From Oscheius dolichura (Eukaryota > Nematoda > Chromadorea > Rhabditida > Rhabditidae): 64,000 nucleotides of DNA. Location: assembly GCA_932521035.1 (NCBI GenBank), contig OW051497.1, forward strand, positions 5,828,001-5,892,000, in the 5' to 3' direction. Below, piece after piece: positions 27,501 through 38,500 of the stretch (its first letter is position 1; each line of letters begins with the position of its first letter). Below the pieces are notes generated by a model that was not told the origin of the DNA, did no database searches, and was given only the letters and a program-made list of their open reading frames with translations. Position numbers and translations under genes: made by a program.

Positions 27501-30094
27501 AATTAATCCCTAACGTCAAATCCTCATTTTTTTTGCTGTCGAAAAAATACGTACTTACGTAGATGATTCTATTATTAAAGCGTTTAAAAGTTGGCATCTA
27601 TTTTAGAATGAACGAGATTTTAACGTTTTGTTCGCACGGGTTGGATGAGGTTCAAACATGTGTGCACTCTTGTGAATGGGTTCCGTCGGGCCTTTTCAAA
27701 TTTTGCAAAGAAACAACTTCAAAGGGAGGTTAAATGGTGAGAAGAGTTCTCAGCTAACGCTTCCTCCTCCCTCACTTGAAAGGTTGGACAAGATCATTCG
27801 ACAATTATGAATTTCTAATTTATGCCTTCTTGTTGACCCTCATTCGGTCAGGGGGTTTCTCATCTATGGACGTTTCAAACGTAGGTTTTTGTGGCGTTGT
27901 GTCTGAAACCTTAAAGGGCTACTAAAGGATGTAAGAAGCATTGCTTTTTGTTTGCCTCCTATTGCAAGCGGACCTTTAATAATTCACACGAATGAGAACA
28001 AGAGTGCAGAAAAAGACAAAAAGATATGGCCATAACAGTAATTACTTTCAGACAATAATTGCAATGCCCTCCAGGGTTAGCAGCAGCTGTCACTTTTTCA
28101 ACTAATTAGATATGCGCGTAGGTGTCTCGGAGAAAATGACAAGAAGAGGATTCCGCCAAACTAAGACACCTGGGTTATCTGACGTCTGTAATGTAACGCT
28201 TAGTTAGCTGCGGACATAGCAGCCCAAGCGGAAGTTCATATCTGCTGCTATGGAGAGCGGGAAACCGCGTTCTTAGCCTTTATGGAGTAAATTTGGCGAG
28301 CGGATAGCTCTTTGAAAAGGAAGGTCGTCTAAAAGATAGGTCTAAAATGTCTAAGCCCGAAGTCAAACATTCCCGAAAGCGTCAGCAACCATGTGAAACT
28401 GAACTTGGGGACAGCCGCCACAAATCACAGGTGCCGATAGCGACGGGTCAAGAGGACATATGAGTAAGATTTGTGGTTAGCAAGTCTGCGAAGGGCCTCC
28501 GACGTCACCCTCACTGGAAACATCATTAGTTCGTCTTTCTTCTCCCCTATATAAGCGTGGAAAGGGCATTGGAGTACGCGTCCGTATTCTTCAAAGAATC
28601 GCAAATGACCCTGATCAAATGAGTGGAGTTCTACACTTTTGGCTACTCAATTAGTATGCAACACAATTGTTTCCTGATTTTTTAATATGGGCAAATTAAA
28701 CAGCAACGCTCTTCCCGCCCCGCCCATTATTCGTCATCTCAAAATACTAGTGTTGCAGGCAGAGAACGAATGCAGGTGTTGCGCACGAACGAGCCGACGA
28801 GTCATCGATTTGCAACGAGGGGCAGAAAAGGGCATGAATAAGAAGGAGGAAAGCCCATTTTGAGGACATCAACAACAACTCCGCGCGACTGGGCGAGAAT
28901 GCTTCTGCTGGGCATGAAATTGAGACACGCGTATGGCAGTCAGCGCGCCATATTGCAAAACGAGATAATGGTAGCCTTTAGAAGCGACACATTATCCGAG
29001 ATCAGAGAAACCGAGAGCAATTAGATCTCTAGTCTTATTGCCAAGCATTCCTTGAAGAATAAAAAAGAGACAAGATGTTTTTCGTGAGAGGCGGTGAAAC
29101 TCGCAAAAAACGGGAATTAGTTTAGTGCCTCAAGGAACTCGAGCTCCAAATCTTCTCTGAGTGGGGGAGGGGCAACCCTCTGACCAGTGCACGTGGACAA
29201 GTAATCAGAACCAAACAACAATAATTCGAAATTCTTGGGTAATTGGTTTCAGCGGAAGTTTGCTATGTATCACTCCCTTGATATACTTCTAATAATTAAC
29301 TGGAGACGGCGAGAGTGGCTCGCTCGAAAGGGAATAGTAGTATATATCTGAATATTTAAGAGGTTCATTGAAACAAGGAATGGACGTGCGGGGAAGGAAC
29401 ATTAGCTCGTAGGTGGACCCGTTAGACTCTGGTCCACAATGTGTCTCTACAGCTGCTGACTGTCATACAATTGCGACGCTTCTTAGTTCAACAGTGGAAA
29501 TGAACTAAAGCTGAGCTATCGGCTGCTTTCATGATATCGGGTAACCGAAATAAGTACCAAAAAACCAAAAGTGGCCCATCTTCACTGGTAATGACCTGCC
29601 TGGGCACTGCATGTTCGGAATGACTTCAACTGGTCGTGCTGTGAGGTGTCCATACACGTGCGCTATCCTTTTCAACAGGTTCGTTGGTGGTTTCTTAGCC
29701 AATGCCCGATATTGCCATTGATTTGTTTTCCTAATTCGTCATTAGTTCATATCGTTACCACCAGTTGTGTTGTCATAGAAGTGTTCATTGTTATCATAAC
29801 AATCGCTACTTGTCCATCCTTCGCCTCCTCCTTCTATGCCTTTCCCGATTCTATACTAATAGGAATGTTGTCGTGGCCGCCATAAATCCTATGTTTTGAA
29901 AATATGAAATCTAGACTGTCTGATGGTAACAGGTTACTGGCCAAAGATTCATCACGAACGGATTACATGCATCTACATAGACGTTTATATATTTCACTTG
30001 TTCAAGGGCCACGTCCTTCTTCTTCTGTATCCTCTGTGGCAAACCTCTGCTGCCCAGTGTACTTTCTTGAGCCTTTTATCCTTTCACTAGTATG

Positions 30095-30260
30095 CCTCCG
30101 GCGGCCTTTGGCCGCGTTTGGGTTAAAAAAATTTGATAGTCAAGAAAGAGTTGTCCGTTGAAAAAGGTCAAACGGTCGAAACTTTCTGTTTCTCTCCCGG
30201 TCGATCTACACAGACGTCAGGTCTCGCAGACAGAGATCTCCTTATTATTAGGGTAGGATA
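30095..30260 (+). repeat. dispersed repeat, copy B
   Basis: Second copy of the element described at 21333-21506, with the same block order and small insertions and deletions. It lies directly left of the inverted-repeat pair at 30301-30537, so the two may belong to one larger composite element. Confidence 0.7.
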
Positions 30261-30300
30261 AGAATCTTTCCGTGTAAGAAATGAATTACAACCGCTTTAT

Positions 30301-30537
30301 TTAAAGGAACTGTCAGGGACTGGGAGTTTCGTTCACGAAGTTGCCTGATTCCGTCCGCGGGTCCTGAAGCGATAGCGCGCCCGCCTTGTTATAATGTGGG
30401 GGATTTAGCTCTTTCGATGTGACTTTTGACGCTGATCCCGATGGTGCTTACCATTTTTCATAAAAAAAAGCTACATTTGGTCTGTACGTATGTGCTCAAC
30501 TATAGTAATTCGCCCCAGTCCCTGACAGTTTCTTTAA
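30301..30537. repeat. 24-bp inverted repeats flanking about 190 bases
   Basis: Bases 30301-30324 and the reverse complement of 30514-30537 agree at 23 of 24 positions (core ACTGTCAGGGACTGGG). The spacing suits a small MITE or a long-looped hairpin. No clear target-site duplication was seen outside the repeats, and there is no transposase. Confidence 0.65.
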
Positions 30538-30624
30538 GCAGAAGAGCCTTAAATTTCTTAGGCACCTCGTCTGAACCCTTCAGATGTCTTTTTCTTCATG
30601 CTACTCCATCCACTTTCAGTAAAT

Positions 30625-32384
30625 ATGGGACTACTCTGTTTCAATGACCGATACAGAGTGGTCGTTGTCATAATCTGCTTTTTCTGTCTGACCAGTATCT
30701 GTTCCAATTATAACATTATTCACTTCACATTTATATGCATGGTGACTAAAACCTCAGAGTTGGTTCAGTCCAACACCACAACTCTAGGAAATCATCAAGT
30801 ATGAAATGGCGAGACAAGTTCAATCCTGTCTATTTTTAGACCGTCAGCGCCTATAATTACTCGCCAATTGAGAAATCGTATATCATCTGGGCCGTCGCTA
30901 TAGGTACGCTGGTTTCAACTTTCCCCTTTAATTACTTTTATACGAAGTATGGTGCGAGGTCGGAGTCTCTTAGGGGGAAACTGATCGAATTTCAAGGTAC
31001 CCTTTCTTCATTGCTGGACTCCTCTCGGCTACGTGCACTTTCGGGATACCGTACTCCGCCGATGTTGGACTTCCGGCTCTTTTATTCCTCCGCTTCCTAC
31101 AGGTTGACGAGACACGCGTAGCTATGTACCTAATGTACTGTAGGGGGTCGCTTACGGTGCAGATTTTGCAGCAATCGGACTTGTTTGTGTCCGCTGGGCG
31201 CCGCTCTCAGAAACGGCTATATTCATCTGTTTCCTTACCTCCTTCTCTCCTATTTCAACAAGTTTCACAAACGGGGTTAGCGGAGCTGTAAGGAACTTCA
31301 AGGCAAAATGAGAGATCGAAAGATAATTGCAGCTGTGTGAATCGCGCTTTGGATGGCGGGGAGCTTTCTATCTCCACGGAATACTTGGATTTGTCGTGTT
31401 CTTCTTTTGGTGGTTACTATATGTAGACGATCCGAAACAGTGTTCCCATGTGTCCTACAAGGAACTGGGTGTCATACAGAAAGATAAATCCAAGCAGCAT
31501 AACGAAGGAGTTAAAACGATTCCCTACCTAGTAAGTCTCAAAAACGATAGTATACCATTCAATAGAAAATCATGACTAATCCAGCAGTGCTCTGTGTATG
31601 GTTCTGTGCATTTGTGGAGCTATCCGGCTTCATTATGATTTCGTCATATGCGCCCATTTACTTCCACAAGGTCTTGGGTTACGATATAAAAATCACTGGA
31701 TTGCTCGTAGGCATCTCTACTTTTACCCAACTTCCCATAAAAGTTGTGGTGGCGTTGTTTAGTGATAAGTACATGTGAGTTTTGCGACGTTTAGCTCGAA
31801 AACCAAACACTTTGAGGGGCCTTTCGGAGATCACAAAGATCCACATTTTTAACGTCTTTTCAATGGGAGCCGTGGGTATTGTTTTTGCCGTAATGGGGTA
31901 AATATTACTGTTGTAATAGGACAATAGGACTTCACAGATTTGTGCCATCTGAATTTGCATGGCTAGCGGTGCTGTGCTATGCTTGTATCAATTGGTTCAG
32001 TTGCACCAATTGCGGTGGTTTCTACAAATGTGGTACTCACGTCTCCAGGTAACAGTCACACAGTAGACAGGAGTATCCATCAGACAATACGCTCATTTTG
32101 TAATCGGGACTATACAGTGGATGAAGTGCGTGGCCTTGTTCACGGCCCCTGCACTCGTGGGGCTCCTCGTCACCGACGAGCGAGATCGAGCCGAATGGAG
32201 GATGACGTTTCTCGTGGTCGCAGTTTTTCAAATAACGGTCAGTGCTGCTCGTCCTCAGACTCAACGTCACCCTTAGGCAAACCTCGCCTCTTTTTTCGCC
32301 TTCTCCGATCAGCCAGCAGAGTTCACAAAGACGGAAGGGGAAAAGGAGGTCGAGGAAAACATAATACAAATGAACAAGAAATAA
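30625..32384 (+). CDS. SLC17-family anion transporter (major facilitator superfamily)
   Basis: The ATG at 30625 follows a T-rich AG. The sequence begins NDRYRVVVVIICFFCLTSI, the first membrane helix of SLC17 carriers, followed by an extracellular loop with NTT and NYS glycosylation sequons. Further exons give IIWAVAIGTLVSTFPFNYFY, TKYGAR (the loop 2-3 signature), LRFLQGVAYGADFAAIGLV, FGWRGAFYLHGILGFVVFF and SSYAPIYFHKVLGYDIKITG. Next come RQYAHFVIGTIQW and a last helix near LLVTDERDRAEWRMTF, ending in an acidic cytosolic tail at 32384. About nine exons are separated by introns of roughly 35-55 bases. SLC17 members move phosphate, sialic acid or glutamate using sodium or proton gradients; C. 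elegans has many of this wording with unknown substrate. The tail intron joins (32042-32260) fit the conserved sequence in frame, so the model is probably nearly full length. Confidence 0.85.
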
Positions 32385-32859
32385 AATATGTCATGCCTTA
32401 ATTGTGTTAGATAGATGGGAAAGCATCAATTTGTTCACCAGGTGAATGGAAAAGTATTGTAGATAACCGATAGAAAATGGATCTGGGATTTTGCAACGTA
32501 TATTTTTAGACAGAAGAAAGCAGTCGTGAATTGAAAAATAGTATATTCCCTTTCTTGTCTGCATCTGTCATGGGCAGCGTCCAAAATCCTCCTTTGTTTT
32601 ACTGATTCAGCCCAAAATGCAGACTTAGATAAACCGGTTTTTAATCAGTTGTGTCCCAGGCAACGGAATTTATTGAAAGCTGACATAGTTATATTTCTAT
32701 AGGGTAGAGAGAAGATAAAGCCGAATATCCCGTTTAATATATTTTTTGCGACTTTTCGATCTCCCGGCACAGCCTTCTTGCCGCCTGGCCCTTTTGTCCA
32801 CACCAGTGACGCCAAGCTGACCAGCGCTCTTTGTTAGCTGTCAGATGTCAAAATCAGTC

Positions 32860-32867
32860 TATATAAA
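32860..32867 (+). promoter_or_regulatory. TATA-like element
   Basis: TATATAAA stands 62 bases upstream of the ATG of the secreted Asn/Gly-rich protein, a distance compatible with a short leader. Nematode TATA promoters are common at highly expressed genes. Confidence 0.5.
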
Positions 32868-32928
32868 CTAAGGGAGAACGGTTCTCATCACGACAAACAG
32901 CTAGGCACGCTCCCTGGAAGGAAGGGCC

Positions 32929-33974
32929 ATGCTTGGTCCTCATATATCCTTGCTATCTTTATTATTTTCGGTTATTCAAGGATATTTACCTACAGCTGAC
33001 TTAACTAATTCCGTCATTTCCCCATATGAAAACCTTATTGAGAAAGATCTCGATGGTGAGTTTTATCTTTTTTATTGGCATGAAGTTACCTAGGATTGGG
33101 GGAAAGTGGAAGCTCAGAAATTGATGAGCCTTCAGCTAGCCCCTACAGGAACAGGCTTACATTTCGGCGGAGGAACATGAACAACGGCGGGATGACTTCC
33201 GGGTACTGTCGAGTTTTACAGTAACAAGTATGTTTTAGGCCTGGCAGCTCTCCTTTCAGTAGGATGAACTACAGAACTGGCTATGGATCCAACAGGGGAA
33301 GGGGTCCTTTCAATAGGTACGTCAATTTGCGATCGGGTTCCAAATAGATTTCAGCCCAAATCCCTTCGCAAACAGCTATAATTATAATGGATACGGTAGC
33401 GGTGGCGGCGGCGCTTCAGGTAGGGTAATCCCACAAAAGAGGACAACTCCTTTACAGTGGAACATCCCTTCTCCAGTGGGCTGATGCCAAGTAGAGAGAG
33501 GAATTTCGGCTATTTTGGAAGCACGGCGGGGATGAGGAATAAGAACAGCTACAAGGGAAAGTTCCCTAACTATTATGGTACAGTCCGGGCTCCCAAGACA
33601 ATCCTTTCTAGAAGTGTTATCCAACAGGCCAACAAATGATCTGATGGGCAGCTTCAACCCCGAGATGATGAGAGGGAACATGCCTTCTCATAAGTTTGGG
33701 GCGGCGAACTCCTTCATCCCTCAGATCCCTAACAGGGAGATTCCCAGTCAATACTTCAATCCCTACTACCCGGACATGTCTCCGTACGGTGGAGACTACC
33801 CGGGAAGAATTCTATCAAACCGATGGAACGACAAAGTGGGCATAAGTGAAATACAGTAACACCATGAGAATGTAGGGAGCTATTGGAGAGATTGACAACA
33901 ACGGAGTCGACGGATACGCGGCGAGTGCCAAGCAAAAGACTCAGAAGAAAACCCAAAAGAAAACAGTTGCATAA
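32929..33974 (+). CDS. secreted Asn/Gly/Pro-rich protein of unknown function
   Basis: The ATG at 32929 begins a clear signal peptide (MLGPHISLLSLLFSVIQGYL). The mature chain is rich in Asn, Gly, Arg, Ser, Pro and Tyr (MNYRTGYGSNRGRGPF; SYNYNGYGSGGGGASG; QYFNPYYPDMSPYGGDYPG) and ends in a Lys/Gln-rich tail. It has no cysteines in the parts read and no known domain. About seven exons join through introns of 35-45 bases, several with AG-G phase-1 or phase-2 junctions that keep the frame. Composition resembles structural secretions such as cuticle, eggshell or gland proteins. That is only an inference. A TATA-like box and a poly(A)-like AATAAA (about 34008) flank it. It follows the transporter on the same strand after 544 bases. 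Confidence 0.7.
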
Positions 33975-34155
33975 CGCAGGATCTACCAAATGTCTCATCA
34001 TACTTCTAATAAATTATTTATTTTCTGTGAAAACAACTCGACGCATAAAATGAAAATACTTTAATGAAGCCCATGTTTGAAACCATTTCTTGGGTGCAGA
34101 TCATAACACATAGATACAAGTGAAAGAGAAAAGCGAAACAATATCGACCGGTGTC

Positions 34156-35105
34156 TTACTCTGGAGGTTTTTTGGTCTCGGTTGGCGTTGTCAGTGGCTT
34201 CAACTCGGCCTTTTCCTTCTTCGCTTGAAGGAGAATCCTCGGCTTCACCATTGACGAAGTTCTGGCCGAAGAATCTTTGTGTACTTCGTACCGAAGGGGC
34301 TCAGCCTCAGGAAGGCGCAGCTTAGCCTTCAGGATATATCCAATCCGCGTGTTGACGTCATCCGCCGTCGAATCACCTGTCCACAAGGATACCTAATTGT
34401 TTTTGGTAAGTTGGAATGAATACAGAAGACGGTACCTTGTCTCCCTTTTGCCTCACGTTGACAACGGCTCCACAAATATGCTCTCCCATGTCTTCGAACT
34501 GTTCTCCCACAATAGCCATGAGCAATTCCTGCCAATATCGGTCCAACAGCTGATGACGCTTCTGTTTGTCCACAACCACCAGCCATCGCCCTCCTTTTAC
34601 GTTGTGTTCGTCCTCCCACATTGGCTTTATACCCTAAACCCCTTCATTTTGTAATATTTCAACAGCGCCATAGGTTTGATTTTAAAAATATTAAAATTCG
34701 ACATACTTCTTTGAATAAGTAATAATCAGATCCAAAGTTTAGTCCAGTTGCCGATTGAATGTGATTGAATAGCGCCCAAAAGTCTTCCACTGTGTCAAAA
34801 ACAGAGATTTGCTATAAAACTCATTGTAAGCAAACACCTTTTTATATTTACCTTTAGGCAGTCTTCCCATTCCTTATTCCTGTCAGCTTTTAAATACCAC
34901 AAGGCCCAGCGATGCTGTAGGGGATGCCGCATACTCATCTGGGCTGGCTAAATACGAAAAAAAAGCATTACTACTCAAAATAACTTACAATAACGGCATT
35001 TTCCTTATCCGGATTTGCTGCCTTCTTCTGCTGCTCTTTTGGAGTTTGTTTAGGGATTTCCTTTGTAACTGACGACGCTTTGGAGGAATTTTTACTCGAT
35101 GGCAT
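34156..35105 (-). CDS. translation initiation factor eIF4E
   Basis: The five exons encode about 240 residues. After a Ser/Lys-rich N-terminus comes the eIF4E core: MRHPLQHRWALWYLKADRNK, DFWALFNHIQSATGL, the cap-binding WED segment (GIKPMWEDEHN), WLVVVDKQKRHQLLDRYWQELLMAIVG and RIGYILKAKLRL. The two tryptophans that stack the m7G cap and the adjacent glutamate are present. The protein binds the mRNA 5' cap and recruits eIF4G. The C-terminal tail after the core is longer than usual (Lys/Glu/Pro-rich, ending KKPPE). It is a member of the ife family (IFE-1/3/5 rather than the divergent IFE-4), but I would not assign the number. The ATG lies directly after CTTTTTAG, an ideal spliced-leader acceptor. 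Confidence 0.95.
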
Positions 35106-35272
35106 CTAAAAAGAACAATATTTTGTTTGAAACATGATGTTTTATCTTAGAATTAAGTGGAAAAATTTGGGAAGTCAAAATATACCGGGAAAAAAACTTT
35201 TTGATAAAACAACAAAGTGGACTGCGATTTGTTTTAGAAAAGCCAAATAATTTGAACTTTGTGAAAATGCGG

Positions 35273-35572
35273 TTATAGAATGCCCGCTTGCTGGCGAAGG
35301 GTCATCGCTGCGGGACCCCGCCTCCGCTCGCTTCTGCAGATGTAGGGATTCCCGTATCTTCTCTGTGAGAACAAGAGTAGGAAGTAAATAAAGTAAAAAG
35401 AAGCTCAGCACGGAGAGGATGAAAGAAGCACACCGGGTGCTAACTTTATCCAACTGGTCAAAGTATCAACAAGATACGACAGTGTACATAGTACCTGTTG
35501 TACTGCTGTGTGTACAAGAGATTCCACTTCACTCTGTAGTTCAGCATTTTGATATTGATTTCTAGAAGCCAT
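35273..35572 (-). CDS. possible small protein upstream of eIF4E
   Basis: An ATG at 35572 opens MASRNQYQNAELQSEVESL, helical in character, to a GT donor after codon 26 (about 35495). The next exon begins LDK (about 35452). Splicing at GTTAGC to an AG near 35363 gives a basic product of about 60 residues ending at 35273. Without that second splice the frame crosses a hydrophobic stretch and continues to 35175. I do not recognise the protein. It lies on the same strand as eIF4E, with only about 170 bases between its stop and the eIF4E start, so the two may be co-transcribed. Confidence 0.35.
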
Positions 35573-38500
35573 CTAAAGATGGCCAACCCTTACTTCTGCG
35601 CCCTTTCTCCCAGAATAGAACTCAATACTCTTTGATCCGGCCAATGTTTTACTCAAACATCCGACAACATTCCTCAAATTTTACGAGATTCACATTAATT
35701 CGACACGTCTTTCTTCTATATGATGAGTTGTGCTGAAGTTTTCCAAGACAAGCATAAGTGGAGTACCGGCGGGCGCTATTGCCACCTGCGGCTCCCTTTG
35801 CCTCGACTTTTTCTCATCAGCAATACCTCTCACACCAGACACTGTTACAAGAGCACTTCTCTTTGTATTGTCATAACATCCCCTGTTCCCTGTTAGTTCA
35901 TTCCATGTTACTCGAGCCATATGGATTTCTCCCACGAACAAGAATAACTAAAAACGTTGCCGACTGGACACCTGCAAGGCCATTAAAAGAATTTTCTTTT
36001 GCTCTAAGCCGAAAGGGATTGCCAGCTGTCGCAAACTTTTCTTTCGGTCTACTTCAAAGCAGAAGATAGCATCATTTATTACAAATTATTCCGCTGGCTA
36101 ATTTTAGCAAATTTTATGATGATTGAGCACAAATAGCTGTTCGATAAAAACGGCTATTCGAGTGGCATCATCCTCTATCTTTGGAAGATTGATATTATTT
36201 TATGTTATCAACTGTTTTTCTACTTTTTCGTACTCATGAGACTTGAAGACGGACGCCAGTTTCTCAAAGGCAACTAATTGGTTTTGAAAGCAGATGGATG
36301 TTCCCCAATGTCATGGCTCAACTTCTGTCTTATTTATTCCTTCTCAACTGTCTACTTCTCCTTTTCCTCCTCTAAAAGAAGTTGTTTGATTGAATTTGAA
36401 ATGGTTGAGACTAATTTCCTGCCATCTGCCAGGCGAGAAGACGTCGTCGCCTTGTCTCCCACAGAAGGCGATTTATTTGCCTCCCCCGCTAATGGGATAA
36501 CTTCTGCCTTTCTTCATTCATCTCAATTATCTGGGGTTGAGGCTATTTCAGCGTCAGGAGTCAATTTAACGGGCCTCACTTTGTATGCTCCTCTACGGTT
36601 AATGACTAAGTTTCAGTTTGAGGATGGGTGGGTGGTTGAGCTGCAAAGAAGTGGCCTCATTGTGACTATTCGGCGAGTAATGACCCTAGTTGACACTGCA
36701 CTTCGCAACATTCCACCTAAAGTGCATTTCTAATTTAAGGGGCTCTTACTTTAATCTGGGGAGGAGTCTTACTCTGACTAAGATAACAGAACTTGGGGAA
36801 TAAGGACATAATATAAGAAAATGGGTAGTCTCCCAGCTGTGTCCTCCCTCTAATTAGTCTCATTACGTCGATATACTTGGGGCCACTTGCTATAATAATG
36901 CTCTATTTTAAGACACACGTTCACACGTCAACTTCCAAAAATATGCACCTTTCGCCAAAGTCTTATAATGGACCAAAAAGCTCCAAAAAAATTAGCAATG
37001 TGTGCTTTTTGGGCTATTGAACAATAATGGCTTACCCTAATGGATTCATGCCACCCCCTCCCACTTCCCTCCCCTCACATCTGCTCCTGGAACTTTGGTG
37101 GATCCTTACCGATCCTTTTATTTGTCCAGCGTCTTTATGAACACGCCTTTGGCTTTTCTAACGTTTCAAAGGGCTATTACCACACGAAGTAAACCCTGAA
37201 TCATTTTGTCGTCATCCATTCAAGATTATGAAAGATTTTTTCGGTACAACGACTCTAAAAGAGCTATGTTTGACTCACGCGTTCAAGCCGGAGTTTATAA
37301 ACAGGAATATCTTTATTGATAAACAAATGAATAAGAAAAGCACATGCATTAGTAATGATTATTTCATCTCATCTGCCTGTCTAATTGTAGTAGTCATTTG
37401 TCTCCGATTGCGTAAGCCATACTCAGGGCTGACCTGGGCATTGCGCAAGAGAACAGTTGGTCCGATCTGGACCTCTCCAACGGTCAATCCCAGCGCATTG
37501 GATGACATATCTCTACATCTTTTGAACAACACAAAGCACAACAAAAATAATGACAATTGGGGGAAAACTCATCGAAGCAAAGTAAGTTAATTCTGCCATT
37601 TATGGCGTGCGAGGGATAATGGCAGACTACAATTGATTAGTAGCACGGCGGACGCGAGCCAATCATACAACGGCGAGGGCAGAGCGAGAGCGGCCGGGAC
37701 TAAGTTGAGATATAATTAAGTAATAAAGATGCATTCCTGGGGACCCCTACTTGAACCTCCGTCCTAGTTTGGCCCATATCCGTATGCAGCCCCCGTATCG
37801 CCTGCCGCGCATTGATTTTTGCGTGGCCCTGCCTGAGCGCGAGCCTATGTCTGACGACCACGCAGGTGGAATTCTTCCTTAACACCCCGTTAATGGCTAT
37901 TTTTAACCTCCGTATTCCTGTGGTCAGATTTGACGAGATCCCACTTGTTCCCATTGATCGTCTCTTTAATGGCACCACGCGCGGTAGGATTAGGTCCAAC
38001 GCCTGCCGGACAACTTCCCGATACCACAAACCCTTTTTGGAACAGCGAAAGCGCGCTCCGTACGGCCGATTTATTGTCTTAATGCTTTCCTCTGCACGGC
38101 CCACGCCCCCTTCATTTGTCAGGAGATGTCTTTAATTGACCGTTAGCTCACAGAGTCGCCTTTGAGAAAAATAGTCCCTAAAAGGCGGGGGCTAAAACTG
38201 GGAAGATGGTTTGGAGTAGAGTGAACTCATGCAAACTTATCCTCTTGTTTGTAATTCGAGCATGTTTAATTTGGGGAACAGCGGCACAATTCAATAATCT
38301 GAATACGTCTCTTTGCCCTTGTTGTCACAATCTCTCTTCAATCCGTCATTCTTCTTTTTCTTTCGTGTCCACGAGATCAGATTTGACGTCTTTTTTCTTT
38401 TAAAAACGTATGGCTTCACTCAGCCCCAGCAGATTCGTTGCGTTAGTCTTAGCTAACTGGGCCCCTCTACTGAACATAAATTTTTGATGAAAGTCGGATT

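Larger units (their letters stand above)
20265..30624. other. gene-poor 10 kb tract
   Basis: No convincing protein gene on either strand. Open frames are short, unconserved in appearance and lack paired splice sites. Up to about 29.6 kb the plus strand is strongly purine-rich, like the introns of the minus-strand ELM2-SANT gene, so part of this may be its upstream introns or promoter. Beyond about 29.64 kb the plus strand turns pyrimidine-rich toward the transporter gene. An isolated TATA-like sequence (TATATAAG near 28548) has no gene attached. Two copies of a dispersed repeat and one inverted repeat are listed separately. Confidence 0.5.

Noticed and set aside
28548..28555. TATATAAG as a promoter of an unseen gene
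   Set aside because: No reading frame or exon follows on the plus strand within reach.
29646..29885. Hydrophobic plus-strand frame before the transporter
   Set aside because: Hydrophobicity follows from T-rich sequence; the transporter already has its first helix in the exon at 30625.
35690..35941. Minus-strand frame of 83 codons upstream of the small gene near eIF4E
   Set aside because: Looks protein-like in part but no acceptable acceptor or partner exon could be joined.
36278..36733. 151-codon plus-strand frame
   Set aside because: No recognisable motif; the opposite strand is almost as open, typical of chance in this tract.
37700..38104. 134-codon minus-strand frame rich in Arg
   Set aside because: Composition only; no family resemblance and overlapping frames of similar length on the other strand.
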